From contig CAIQRS010000142.1 of NCBI GenBank assembly GCA_903874275.1, positions 29,497 to 93,496 on the forward strand: 64,000 nucleotides of DNA. Reading direction: 5' to 3'. Positions within the stretch are counted from its first letter, which is position 1. Each line of letters opens with the position of its first letter. The notes under the pieces were generated by a model that was not told the DNA's origin, searched no databases, and was given only the letters and a program-made list of their open reading frames with translations. Of the stretch, positions 17,805 through 30,729 are shown piece after piece. The DNA is from an uncultured Anaeromyxobacter sp. (GTDB lineage: Bacteria > Myxococcota > Myxococcia > Myxococcales > Anaeromyxobacteraceae). Both the position numbers and the translations under genes were made by a program.

Positions 17805-18794
17805 TCACGGCCTGGCCGGCACGCCGCGCGACGCGAGCACGCCCTTCATGAAGAGCTCTCCCGCCCGGTAGCTCGACCGGACCAGCGGACCGCTCGCGAC
17901 GTAGCGGAAGCCGAGGCGCCGTCCCTCCGACTCGTAGGCGGCGAAGGCCTCGGGGGTCACGAACTCGACCACCGGCAGGTGCCAGGCCGACGGGCGGAGG
18001 TACTGACCGAGCGTCAGGACCTCGACGCCGACCGCGCGCAGGTCGCGCATCGACTGCTCGACCTCGGCGGAACCCTCCCCCAGCCCCACCATGATGGAGG
18101 ACTTGGTCACCACCCCGGGGAACTCCCGCTTCATCCGTTCGAGCACCCCCAGGGTCTGGTCGTAGCCGGCGCGGCCGTCCCGCACCGCCGGCGTGAGGCG
18201 ACGGACGGTCTCCAGGTTGTTCGCGAAGACGTCGGGGGAGGCCCGTCCGACCGTCCGGACCGCCGCGGCGTCGCCCTGGAAGTCGGGGGTCAGCACCTCG
18301 ACGAGGAGCCCCGGGATCTCCTTGAGGCGGCGAATGGCCTCTGCGAAGTGGGCGGCGCCTCCGTCGGGCAGGTCGTCGCGGTCCACGCTCGTCACCACCA
18401 CGTAGTCGAGCGAGAGCTTGCGGACCGCCTCGGCCATGTGGCGCGGCTCGTCCGGGTCGAGCGCAGGGGGGCGGGCCGCGGTCTTCACCTGGCAGAAGCG
18501 GCAGCCCCGTGTGCAGGTGTCGCCCATCAGCATCACCGTGGCCGTGCCACCCCCCCAGCACTCGGCGACGTTCGGGCAATGGGCCTCGGCGCAGACGGTG
18601 TGGAGGTTGAGGCCGGACAGGGTGTCCCGGACCCGCCCGTATCGCTCCCCCCCGGGAACCCCCACGCGAAGCCAGGCCGGCTTGCGGGCGTTCACGGGAA
18701 GCCCGGCCGCCCGGATCGAGGCGACCGCCTCCCGACCCCGGTCGTCGGCGGGGTCGGGGGCGATCACCGGCAGTCTGGATCCGGGGGTGGTCAT
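17805..18794 (-). CDS. lipA: Lipoyl synthase
   Basis: Radical-SAM enzyme that inserts two sulfurs into the octanoyl group placed by LipB. The 329-residue protein has both iron-sulfur motifs: [13 protein letters not shown] for the sacrificial cluster and [12 protein letters not shown] for the SAM cluster, plus the C-terminal RSSYRAGE. It is the first gene of the operon that encodes the enzyme complex using the cofactor. No Shine-Dalgarno sequence is seen; a promoter -10 lies 8 bases before the ATG, so the message may be leaderless. Confidence 0.97.
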   Translation of the reverse strand: MTTPGSRLPVIAPDPADDRGREAVASIRAAGLPVNARKPAWLRVGVPGGERYGRVRDTLSGLNLHTVCAEAHCPNVAECWGGGTATVMLMGDTCTRGCRFCQVKTAARPPALDPDEPRHMAEAVRKLSLDYVVVTSVDRDDLPDGGAAHFAEAIRRLKEIPGLLVEVLTPDFQGDAAAVRTVGRASPDVFANNLETVRRLTPAVRDGRAGYDQTLGVLERMKREFPGVVTKSSIMVGLGEGSAEVEQSMRDLRAVGVEVLTLGQYLRPSAWHLPVVEFVTPEAFAAYESEGRRLGFRYVASGPLVRSSYRAGELFMKGVLASRGVPARP

Positions 18795-18802
18795 CCCGGC
18801 GG

Positions 18803-18831
18803 TTCCTATTCGCGGGCCCCGGCCGGTTCAA
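18803..18831 (-). promoter_or_regulatory. Possible promoter of the lipA-bkd operon
   Basis: TTGAAC, a 17-base spacer and TAGGAA end 8 bases before the lipA ATG, so transcription would start at or next to the start codon. The match is moderate and no experiment supports it. Confidence 0.4.
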
Positions 18832-18905
18832 GGGTGCTTGCACCTCCTCCCGCGGTGGGACTTCCCGTGGCCCCACGACCCCCTGTGGGGTATGAAGGTA
18901 GGCCG

Positions 18906-19993
18906 ATGAACCGCGACCCGTCGACCCTGGAGCCGGACGACGGCACGGCGATGCGCGTGCTGATCGTGGACGACGATGCGGTCGTCCGCGATGCCATCGG
19001 CATGGTGCTCACGGACGAGGGGTACGACTGCCAGACCACGTCCGGGGCCGAGTCCGCGCTCGACCTGGTCCGCGACGCCGATCCCCACCTCGTCATCAGC
19101 GACATGAAGATGCCCGGCAAGGACGGCCTCTGGCTCCTCGATCGGTTGCGCCGCGAGCGGCCCGACACCGCCGTGGTGATGCTCACCGCCTACGGCGACA
19201 CCGAGGCCGCGGTGGAGTGCCTGCGCCGGGGCGCCACCGACTACCTGCTCAAGCCGCCCAGGACGGTGGATCTCCTGCGGGCCATCGACCGCGCCCTCTC
19301 CCGGCGCCGCGACGAGCGGGCCCGGGAGCGCTACCGGACCAGCCTGCAGCGGACGGTCCGCGAGAAGGCCACCGACCTGCGGCGCGCGCTCGTCGAGGTG
19401 GAGGCTGCCTACAACAGCACCCTCTACGCGCTGGTGGCGGCGCTCGACGCCCGGGAGCAGGAGACCGGCGATCACTCCCAGCGCGTGGGGCGCTACACGC
19501 TGGCCCTCGCCGACCGCCTGGGCGTCCCCATGAGCGAGCGGCACGACATCTTCCGCGGGGCGCTCCTGCACGACATCGGCAAGATCGGCGTGCCCGACGC
19601 CATCCTGCTCAAGCCCGGGCCCCTCGACCCCTCCGAGTGGGAGGAGATGCGCAAGCACCCCCAGACCGGCTTCAACATCCTGAAGTCGATCGGATTCCTC
19701 CGCATCCCTGCCGACATCGTCCTCTCCCACCAGGAGCGCTTCGACGGCTCGGGCTATCCCCGCGGGCTGGGCGGAGATCGCATCCCGGTCGGGGCGCGGA
19801 TCTTCGCCATCGCCGATGCGCTCGACGCGATGTCGAGCGACCGCCCCTACCGGAAGAGCCTGGGCTTCGCCCGGGCCATCGAGGAGATCGCCCGGCAGTC
19901 GGGGACCCAGTTCGACCCCCAGGTGGTCGAGGCGCTCCTCGCCATCGGCCAGGCCGGCATCGAGACCATCGCCAGGCTGGAGACCCGGCCCCT

Positions 19994-19997
<4 letters not shown>
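18906..19997 (+). CDS. Response regulator with HD-GYP output domain
   Basis: A 363-residue two-component output protein. Residues about 17-135 are a receiver (VLIVDDDAVV, phosphoacceptor Asp in LVISDMKMPGKDG, LTAYGDTE, Lys in YLLKPP). A coiled linker leads to an HD-GYP domain (about 175-355): ALLHDIGKIGVPDAIL, HPQTGFNIL, LSHQERFDGSGYPRGLGGDRIP, ADALDAMSSDRPYR. HD-GYP domains break down cyclic di-GMP, or sometimes cGAMP; the HD, GYP and metal ligands look intact. No kinase gene is adjacent. A CCCCAC/GTGGGG inverted repeat lies just upstream. The stop overlaps the moaA GTG. Confidence 0.95.
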
Positions 19998-22405
<2,408 letters not shown>

Positions 22406-22431
22406 ACCCCGTCCAGGCCGTGTATCGGCGC

Positions 22432-23754
<1,323 letters not shown>

Positions 23755-23756
23755 CT

Positions 23757-23785
23757 ATTTGCCCGCTCGATCGCGCCGGCGTCAA
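23757..23785 (-). promoter_or_regulatory. Possible promoter of enolase
   Basis: TTGACG, a 17-base spacer and GCAAAT lie about 32 bases before the eno start codon. The -35 match is strong and the -10 moderate. Confidence 0.5.
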
Positions 23786-23811
23786 CCGATCTTCTCACCC
23801 CATCCCGGGGT

Positions 23812-23982
23812 CTACCCGTAATCGATGATGATGACGCCGCCGGACGGGGGCGGCTCGGGCGGCTTCTCGTCGTCGGAGGGGCGGTCCGGCGCCTGGACGG
23901 GGATCTGGATCCCGGGGCGGTCGTCGCGGCCACGCTCCCGCTCGCGCCGGCGGATCTCCTCGATCACGAACGCGTCCAGCAT
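23812..23982 (-). CDS. Small 56-residue protein, unknown function (below ORF-track cutoff)
   Basis: A short frame not listed in the ORF track: begins MLDAFVIEEIRRRERERGRDD and ends PPPSGGVIIIDYG. It is preceded by GGAGGAGGTGGGCAGGGG, an excellent ribosome site. The composition is protein-like: an amphipathic basic-acidic helix, a Pro-rich middle and a hydrophobic beta-like end. It lies 62 bases after the START-like gene. The role is unknown; a scaffold or partner peptide is possible. Confidence 0.7.
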   Translation of the reverse strand: MLDAFVIEEIRRRERERGRDDRPGIQIPVQAPDRPSDDEKPPEPPPSGGVIIIDYG

Positions 23983-24044
23983 CCCCTGCCCACCTCCTCC
24001 GATCTCGGTAGCACGCGCCGATCGGAGGGGTCAAGAATCCGAAG

Positions 24045-24494
24045 TCAGCGACCTTTTTCGGCCTGCGCCTTGAACGCGTCCAGCGTGCGGGGGAGCTGGA
24101 CCTTGGTCAGTTCGTCGCTGACCCGGTCCATGATGGCCTGGGGCACGAGCGGCGGTTTCTGGACCTGGACCTCCACGGTGTAGCGCGCCAGGGTCTTCCC
24201 GGCGTGGGCGGAGAGTTCCCAGGCGCCGTTGGAGACCTTCATCATCTCGCCCTTGACGAGTGACCAGGTCATCTTCGTCGGCGCCTGTTCCACGTGACGC
24301 AGCACGTACTTGATGGTCTTCACTCCCAGATCCACCTGGTACTCGACGTCCTTCACGCCCCTGTTGTCGTGGACCACGCGGCAGCCCTTCACCCCGGGGA
24401 CGAAACCGGGGTAGGCCTCGTAATCGGCCACCACCTCCCAGAAGCGCTCCACCGGCACGTCCACCACCATCTCCTTCGACACCTTCGACGCCAT
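24045..24494 (-). CDS. SRPBCC (START-like, COQ10-type) protein
   Basis: A 149-residue single-domain protein of the START/Bet v 1 fold. It opens with KVSKEMVVDVPVERFWEVVADYEAYPGFVPGVKGCRVV, the signature of polyketide cyclase and coenzyme-Q-binding COQ10 relatives, and ends with a long amphipathic helix (LTKVQLPRTLDAFKAQAEK). Such proteins bind hydrophobic ligands such as quinones or fatty acids. No catalytic residues can be assigned. It follows glpX by 22 bases in the same direction. Confidence 0.88.
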   Translation of the reverse strand: MASKVSKEMVVDVPVERFWEVVADYEAYPGFVPGVKGCRVVHDNRGVKDVEYQVDLGVKTIKYVLRHVEQAPTKMTWSLVKGEMMKVSNGAWELSAHAGKTLARYTVEVQVQKPPLVPQAIMDRVSDELTKVQLPRTLDAFKAQAEKGR

Positions 24495-24516
24495 GGGGCC
24501 TCCGTCCTCTCCGGTG

Positions 24517-25482
<966 letters not shown>

Positions 25483-25498
25483 GGTGCCCCCCTCCTGC

Positions 25499-25903
25499 CT
25501 ATGCGATCCCCTCGCCGGCCTTCATCCGCACGGCGAAGTCGTCCGGCAACCGCCGGATGCGCCCGTTGCCGTCCACGCAGGCGTGGACGGTGAAGCCCGT
25601 GGCGAGGAGATCGTCCCCCCTCTTCACGGCGTACTCGAACCTCGCCGAGGCCCGTCTGGCCAGCACCAGGCTGGTCTCCACCGCCACCAGGTCGTCGTAG
25701 CGGGCCGGCTGGAGGTAGTTCACCCCGGCCTCGGCCACCGGGAGGATGAGCTTCTCCCGGGACTCGAACTCGGAGTAGGAGAGCCCCTTGGCCCGCAGGA
25801 ACTCGGTGCGCCCCGCCTCGAACCAGCGCAGGTAGTTGGCGTAGTACACGACCCCCATCTGGTCGGTGTCGCCGTAGATCACCCGGAGCTCGCAGCGGAC
25901 CAT
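25499..25903 (-). CDS. YbgC/FadM-type acyl-CoA thioesterase
   Basis: A 134-residue hot-dog fold protein. The active-site region RVIYGDTDQMGVVYYANYLRWFEAGRTEFLRAKGLSY has the catalytic Asp and the YxNY pattern of 4-hydroxybenzoyl-CoA/YbgC thioesterases. They hydrolyse acyl-CoA or acyl-ACP thioesters. It begins 5 bases after hom, so it is probably co-translated. Substrate unknown. Confidence 0.92.
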   Translation of the reverse strand: MVRCELRVIYGDTDQMGVVYYANYLRWFEAGRTEFLRAKGLSYSEFESREKLILPVAEAGVNYLQPARYDDLVAVETSLVLARRASARFEYAVKRGDDLLATGFTVHACVDGNGRIRRLPDDFAVRMKAGEGIA

Positions 25904-25908
25904 CGGGG

Positions 25909-27219
25909 TCAGACCTGCTCGATGCGGATGAGCCGGGTGGGGGCTGCGGTGGTGTCGTAGGCGTCGATCTCCCCGATGGCGGAACGCAGGTCCGCCTCGC
26001 GGGCCTGGTGGGTGACGATGACCAGGGGAACCGGCGCCCCCTCCTCCTCGTGCTCGCGCTGCTGGACCGCGGCGATGGAGATGCCGTGCCTGGCCAGCGT
26101 GGCGGCGATGCGCGCCAGGACCCCGGGCGCGTCCTTCACCGAGAAACGCAGGTAGTAGCCGGTCCGGATCTCGGCGTGGGAGCGGAGCCGCACCAGCGAG
26201 GCGGCCGGCGGGAGCGGAACCCGGCCCGGGCTTCCCGAGAGCAGGTTGCGGGAGAGGTCGATGATGTCGGCCACCACCGCGCTCCCGGTGGGCATGGCCC
26301 CGGCCCCCTGGCCGAAGAGCAGGGTCGGCCCGAGCGCCTCCGACCGGAGCAGGACGGCGTTCATGGCCCCGCGGACACCGGCCAGCATGGAGTCGCCCGG
26401 GATGAACGCGGGGTGAACCCTGGCCTCGATGAGCCCGTCGCCGCCGTTGGGCCCGGAGCGCCGGGCGACCGCCAGCAGCTTGAGCGCGTACCCGAACTCC
26501 TTCGCCCAGGCGAAGTCCTCGGGGAGGAGCCCCATGATCCCCTCGGTGAGGACGTCCTGCGGGGCCAGCCGGGCTCCGAAGGCCAGCTGGGCGAGCAGGC
26601 AGAGCTTCTGGGCCGCGTCGCCGCCCGAGACGTCGAGCGTGGGGTCGGCCTCGGCGTAGCCGAGCCGCTGCGCCTCGGCGAGCGCCTTCTCGAGAGGCTC
26701 CCCCTTCTCGGCCATCGAGGTGAGGATGAAGTTGGTGGTCCCGTTGACGATCCCGTGGATGGCCTGGATGCGATCGGACGCCAGCGCCTCGCGCAGCGTG
26801 CGGATGACCGGGACGCCGCCGGCGACGGCACCCTCGTAGTAGACGTCCACACCCTTCTCCTGGGCGAGACGGAAGATCTCGTCGCCGTGGAAGGCCAGCA
26901 GCGCCTTGTTGGCTGTGACCACGTGCTTCCCGGCGCCCAGCGCGGCGAGAACCAGGCTGCGCGCCTCCGTCGTCCCGCCCACCAGCTCGACCACCACCTG
27001 GACCGTGGGATCCTCGACCAGGTCCTGGTAGCGGGTGGTGAGCAGGGAGCGGTCCAGGTCGATGGCCCGCTCCTTCTCGGGGTCCCGCACGGCCACCCGC
27101 CGGACGACGATGCGCGCCCCCAGCCGCGCCTCGATCTCCCGGGCGTGGCTGCGGAGGATGGAGAGGACCCCTCCTCCCACGGTGCCGAATCCTGCGATGC
27201 CGATGCCGACCTCTTTCAT
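25909..27219 (-). CDS. hom: Homoserine dehydrogenase with ACT domain
   Basis: Reduces aspartate semialdehyde to homoserine on the route to threonine and methionine. The 436-residue chain has the NAD(P) motif GIAGFGTVGGGV, the VELVGGTTEARSLVLAALGAGKHVVTANKALLA block, the catalytic region YYEGAVAGGVPVIRTLREAL and NGTTNFILTSM, and a C-terminal ACT domain (YLRFSVKDAPGVLARIAATLARHGISIAAVQQRE) for allosteric control, probably by threonine. Its ATG overlaps the upstream lipoprotein stop (ATGA). The frame upstream in the ORF track is antisense or out-of-frame extension. Confidence 0.97.
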   Translation of the reverse strand: MKEVGIGIAGFGTVGGGVLSILRSHAREIEARLGARIVVRRVAVRDPEKERAIDLDRSLLTTRYQDLVEDPTVQVVVELVGGTTEARSLVLAALGAGKHVVTANKALLAFHGDEIFRLAQEKGVDVYYEGAVAGGVPVIRTLREALASDRIQAIHGIVNGTTNFILTSMAEKGEPLEKALAEAQRLGYAEADPTLDVSGGDAAQKLCLLAQLAFGARLAPQDVLTEGIMGLLPEDFAWAKEFGYALKLLAVARRSGPNGGDGLIEARVHPAFIPGDSMLAGVRGAMNAVLLRSEALGPTLLFGQGAGAMPTGSAVVADIIDLSRNLLSGSPGRVPLPPAASLVRLRSHAEIRTGYYLRFSVKDAPGVLARIAATLARHGISIAAVQQREHEEEGAPVPLVIVTHQAREADLRSAIGEIDAYDTTAAPTRLIRIEQV

Positions 27220-27818
27220 CTCGATGCCCTCACGATGCGATGGGATGCCAGTTCCGCCTTCACCTGGGGGACCCTCTTCCCGCCCACCAGCGCGAAGGTC
27301 TCGATGCGGACCGGCCCGACGCCCGGCGCGTAGGTGGTCTCCAGGATCACCTCGGCGTCGTCGCCGGCGCGGTTGCGCGCGCGCACCAGGACGCATCCCT
27401 CGAAGGTGCCCGCCGGCACCGAGGCGGTGAGGCCGGTGGCGGCGATCTGGTAGCGCTCGGTGGAGGTCTCGCTCACGATGGAGATCCAGGAGCGGTCGGC
27501 CTCGAACGGGGCGCAGAGGATGCGGCGGACCCGGTCCTGGATGCAGCCGTGGGCGACCTTGAGCGCCCCCCGCCCGTCGTCCACGAAGTAGCCCTCGGCG
27601 TCGCGCGACACGATGCGGACGGTCCGACGCTTCGGCGCGCCATCGCCGGCGACCGGGGAGCTGTCCACCCAGGTCCACTCGTTGCCCACCGCGAGAGGGA
27701 AGTAGGCGGTCGGGTCCGGGGCGGCCGGCGGCGGGGCCGGCGCCTCCGCGGGCGCGTGGGCGCAGGCCGCGAGCGCGGCGCAGAGGATCAGTGCGGGTCT
27801 CCGGATCACGCCGCGCAT
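27216..27818 (-). CDS. Putative lipoprotein, unknown function
   Basis: The 200-residue product has a lipoprotein signal (ALILCAALAACAHAP, lipid-bearing Cys after LAA), a Pro/Ala linker and a beta-rich domain starting FPLAVGNEWTWVDSS. That opening and the later AGTFEGCVLVR are seen in many myxobacterial surface lipoproteins. I chose the ATG with GAGGG four bases upstream; a GTG 12 codons earlier overlaps the stop of the preceding gene as GTGA and is possible. It overlaps hom by ATGA. Confidence 0.82.
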   Translation of the reverse strand: MRGVIRRPALILCAALAACAHAPAEAPAPPPAAPDPTAYFPLAVGNEWTWVDSSPVAGDGAPKRRTVRIVSRDAEGYFVDDGRGALKVAHGCIQDRVRRILCAPFEADRSWISIVSETSTERYQIAATGLTASVPAGTFEGCVLVRARNRAGDDAEVILETTYAPGVGPVRIETFALVGGKRVPQVKAELASHRIVRASR

Positions 27819-27850
27819 CTTACCCTCAAAGCCGTCCCCGCACGCGTGGT

Positions 27851-28741
27851 TCACCTCGACCCGCCCCCCACCTTGCCGGCCGCGCGCCGCCGCCGGGCGT
27901 CACGGAGCGCGTCCCGTGCGGCCTGGGCGACGAACGGGTCCGGGTGGCCGGAGGACATCGTCTCGAGGTAGGCCTCCGCCTCGTCGCCGCCGATGTCCCC
28001 CACGGCCCTGACCATCTGCGCCACGAAGGGCCCCTCCCGGCGGCGGGAGAGCTCGACGATGGGGCCGACCGCCCTGGGGTCCCCGATCTGCGCGAGCGCG
28101 CCGACGGCGCGGCTCGCGATCGTCGGGTCGGGGTCCTGGAGCCGGGCCAGCAGCCCGGGAACCGCGGCCGGATTCTTCCGGTCGGCGAGGACGCCCACCG
28201 CGAGATCCCGCGTCCGGGGATCGGCCGACTCCAGGTCGCGGATGACCTCCGCGTCCGGCTTGCGGGCCTCGGCGAGGGCCAGCGCGAGGCCGCTCGCCGC
28301 CCGCGCCGCGGTGGACAGGATGGCGCGGCGGAAGGCGCTCCCCGCCGGCTCCCCGGGGACGAGGGCCTCGGCGCCGCGCACCCGGTCGGCGAGCGTGTCG
28401 GCGCCGTCACCGGGCTTCACCTCCAGCCGGAGGAGGACCTCCGCCTGGGTTCCTGCCCCCTTGGCCACGAGTCGTGCGTCCTCGAGCGAGACCGAGCCTC
28501 TGCAGCGCAACGCCCCCTTCGGTGGCTCGGCGGCAGGAACCTCGAACCCGGGGGTGCGCGCGAAGGCGTCGATGGCGATGCGCCGGAGTTCGTCCCTGCC
28601 GATCCCCACCGCCGCCATCCGGGAGGGGCCCGGCCCCTCCTCGACGGTGACACCGGTCACCACGCAGGGCGGGGGCCCGCCCCGGCAACCAGCCGAGGCG
28701 AGCACCAGGATGCCGATGAGGAGCCCTGCAGCCGTTCGCAT
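27851..28741 (-). CDS. HEAT-repeat lipoprotein
   Basis: A 296-residue lipoprotein (signal ending LVLASAGC). An N-terminal beta-type domain of about 150 residues (PPCVVTGVTVEEGPGPSRMAAVGIGRDEL and on) is followed by HEAT or PBS-lyase-type repeats: EVIRDLESADPRTRDLAVGVLADRKNPAAVPGLLARLQDPDPTIASRAVGALAQIGDPRAVGPIVEL. Such repeats mediate protein contacts. It sits 27 bases after the HARE-HTH gene and next to a second lipoprotein gene, so the two may act together at the envelope. Function unknown. Confidence 0.85.
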   Translation of the reverse strand: MRTAAGLLIGILVLASAGCRGGPPPCVVTGVTVEEGPGPSRMAAVGIGRDELRRIAIDAFARTPGFEVPAAEPPKGALRCRGSVSLEDARLVAKGAGTQAEVLLRLEVKPGDGADTLADRVRGAEALVPGEPAGSAFRRAILSTAARAASGLALALAEARKPDAEVIRDLESADPRTRDLAVGVLADRKNPAAVPGLLARLQDPDPTIASRAVGALAQIGDPRAVGPIVELSRRREGPFVAQMVRAVGDIGGDEAEAYLETMSSGHPDPFVAQAARDALRDARRRRAAGKVGGGSR

Positions 28742-28768
28742 GGCCCTTCCCCCGGCCCCGGACTCCCG

Positions 28769-30589
28769 TCAGGTCCCCTCGCCCGAACCCCCGGGCGGAG
28801 CATCTCCGGAAGGAGGCGGGGGAGGCTGCGGTGCGCTTCCGTCGCCACCCTGCGGCGCCGCCGTGCCGTCCGGCCGGCGTTCCCCACGCCCCCTGCCACC
28901 ACGACGCCTGCGACGGCGCCGCCTGCGGCGCGCCTCTCCGGCGGCGCCCTCCTTGGGAGCCTCGCCCGGCGCGCCCTCGGAGGCCTGGGCCTCCGGCGTG
29001 CCGTCGTCGTCGCCCTCGTCGTCGCCGTCCCCGCCGTCATCGGCGTCGTCGTCCTCGGGGAGGGGCTCCGTCCGGGCCGTCTCGGCCGCGGGCAGGAGCG
29101 CGAGCGGCCTGGCTGGCGCGGCAGGCTCCTCGCCGGCGGGGCGCTCCTCGGTGGTGGGGGCCGGGTAGACCGCGATGGCTGCGATCTCGACGACCTCGCC
29201 GGTCGCGGCGGCCACCGGCTCCGGGCGCGGGCGGCGCTCCTCGCGCCGCTCGCGGTCCCTGCCTCGGTCGCGGTCCCGGTCGCGATCGCGGCCGCGCGCC
29301 TGACCCGGAACCTGATCCGCCCCACGCTCCGGAGCGGCGGACTCGTCCCGCTCCTCGCGCCCATCCCGGCGATCACGCTCCTCGCGGCGCGCCTTGCGGG
29401 CCGTCTCCTCGCGCTGGGCGGTCTCCGCCGCCGCGGCGAGGAACTCCTCGTCCGCCTCGGGGATGGAGACGATGCGGCAACCGATGCCGGCGTCGGCGAA
29501 GGCCTCGGCGAACGCCTCGCCGGCGATGAGCAGCACGGGCATCTGGCCGGCCGCGGAGGCCTCTCCGCGGGCATCCCGCTGGGCCTCCCCCGAGCTCACC
29601 AGCACGCCGATCTGGGCGCCGTAGTGACCGAGGTCGCGCCGGACGTCGGCGACGTCCCGGCGGCTGATGTCGCCCCCGGTGCGCAGGACGCGGACGGCGT
29701 GGCGAACCTCCACGAGCCCCATGCGCTTGCGCCCGGTGAAGACCACGCTCTCCCGGCCGCGCTTCGCGACCTTGACTTCGCGCAGGCCGTCCTTCTCGAG
29801 CAACCGCTCGACCAGGTGCTCGATGGTCGGGCCATCGCACTCGCGCAGGCGGCGCCGGAGCGCGGCCAGCGCCGAGCGGCGCATCTCGGCGGGGCTCGCC
29901 AGCGCGCGCGCGGCAACCACCGGCGCCGGCCGATCTCCCGGCTCGGGCGCCGCACCCAGGACGATGCTCTCCCCGTCGATGGAGAAGAGCGACTTCCGGC
30001 CAGCGGACTCCCTGCGCCGGTTGTCCTCGAGCAGCGCGGCGGCCAGCGAGGCGGTGTCCCGCACGAAGGCGTCGGGCATGAGCATTCGCTCCGCCCCCAG
30101 CGAGGCCAGTTCACGAAGGGTGAGCGGCCGGTCGGCTCCCGACAGGATCTCGTAGGCCACCTCGGCGGGCGGCGGGTAGCGACGCTTCTTCTCGTCGATC
30201 TCCTCGCGCCTCCGTCCCCGTCCCGCTTCGCGCCCCGCATCCCGTCCCGGGCCCCGCGAGAGTTCGCGGGTCGGGATGGGATGGCGTTCGCGCGGGCGGT
30301 AGGCCGGCTCGTTGGCCGGGGGCAGCTCGACCAGGTTCTCGAGCCCCAGGGGGTCCTCGGGCAGGCCCCACTCTTCCAGGGCGAAGGTCGCGTGCTGGAT
30401 CACGACGATGGCCCGATCAGACCGCGGCAACTTGCAGTGCGCGGCCAGCTGGTCGGCCATCGTGTCCTCGGGAATCTTCCCGACGTGGTCGAGAAGGCTC
30501 TCGTGGATCGCGATCTCGGCGATCTTCCGGAAGTGGAGTGGCTTGCCTTCCCGCTTCAGCACCTCGACGGCTGCTTCGGTGAAGGTCAT
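28769..30589 (-). CDS. HARE-HTH protein with Mrr-like domain and charged tail
   Basis: A 606-residue protein. Residues 1-70 (TFTEAAVEVLKREGKPLHFRKIAEIAIHESLLDHVGKIPEDTMADQL) match the HARE-HTH domain found in ASXL, RNA polymerase delta subunit and restriction proteins. A second winged-helix-like segment (EVAYEILSGADRPLTLRELASLGAERML) follows. Residues about 265-390 resemble an Mrr-type restriction endonuclease core (IEHLVERLLEKDGLREV, GAQIGVLVSSGEAQRDARGEA, PVLLIAGEAFAEAF), but the usual D/ExK residues look replaced. The rest is an R/E/D-rich disordered tail with RDRDRDRDRGRDRE and a poly-Arg run. A transcription or chromatin-like DNA-binding role is as likely as nuclease activity. Confidence 0.85.
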   Translation of the reverse strand: MTFTEAAVEVLKREGKPLHFRKIAEIAIHESLLDHVGKIPEDTMADQLAAHCKLPRSDRAIVVIQHATFALEEWGLPEDPLGLENLVELPPANEPAYRPRERHPIPTRELSRGPGRDAGREAGRGRRREEIDEKKRRYPPPAEVAYEILSGADRPLTLRELASLGAERMLMPDAFVRDTASLAAALLEDNRRRESAGRKSLFSIDGESIVLGAAPEPGDRPAPVVAARALASPAEMRRSALAALRRRLRECDGPTIEHLVERLLEKDGLREVKVAKRGRESVVFTGRKRMGLVEVRHAVRVLRTGGDISRRDVADVRRDLGHYGAQIGVLVSSGEAQRDARGEASAAGQMPVLLIAGEAFAEAFADAGIGCRIVSIPEADEEFLAAAAETAQREETARKARREERDRRDGREERDESAAPERGADQVPGQARGRDRDRDRDRGRDRERREERRPRPEPVAAATGEVVEIAAIAVYPAPTTEERPAGEEPAAPARPLALLPAAETARTEPLPEDDDADDGGDGDDEGDDDGTPEAQASEGAPGEAPKEGAAGEARRRRRRRRRRGGRGRGERRPDGTAAPQGGDGSAPQPPPPPSGDAPPGGSGEGT

Positions 30590-30646
30590 GAAAGTCTCAG
30601 GATTCCTTGAAGTTTTCGCGGCGGATGTCGCCGCGGGCAATCGCTC

Positions 30647-30675
30647 ATCTTGTGTCGAGGTCGGCCCCCTGTCAA
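30647..30675 (-). promoter_or_regulatory. Promoter of the HARE-HTH gene
   Basis: TTGACA, a 17-base spacer and CAAGAT precede a leader of about 50 bases that contains a GCGGCG/CGCCGC hairpin before the ATG. Confidence 0.55.
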
Positions 30676-30729
30676 CGTGGAATTCCTCCGAATCACCGGA
30701 GATTTACGTCACGTGGAGGGTTGCGGCCG

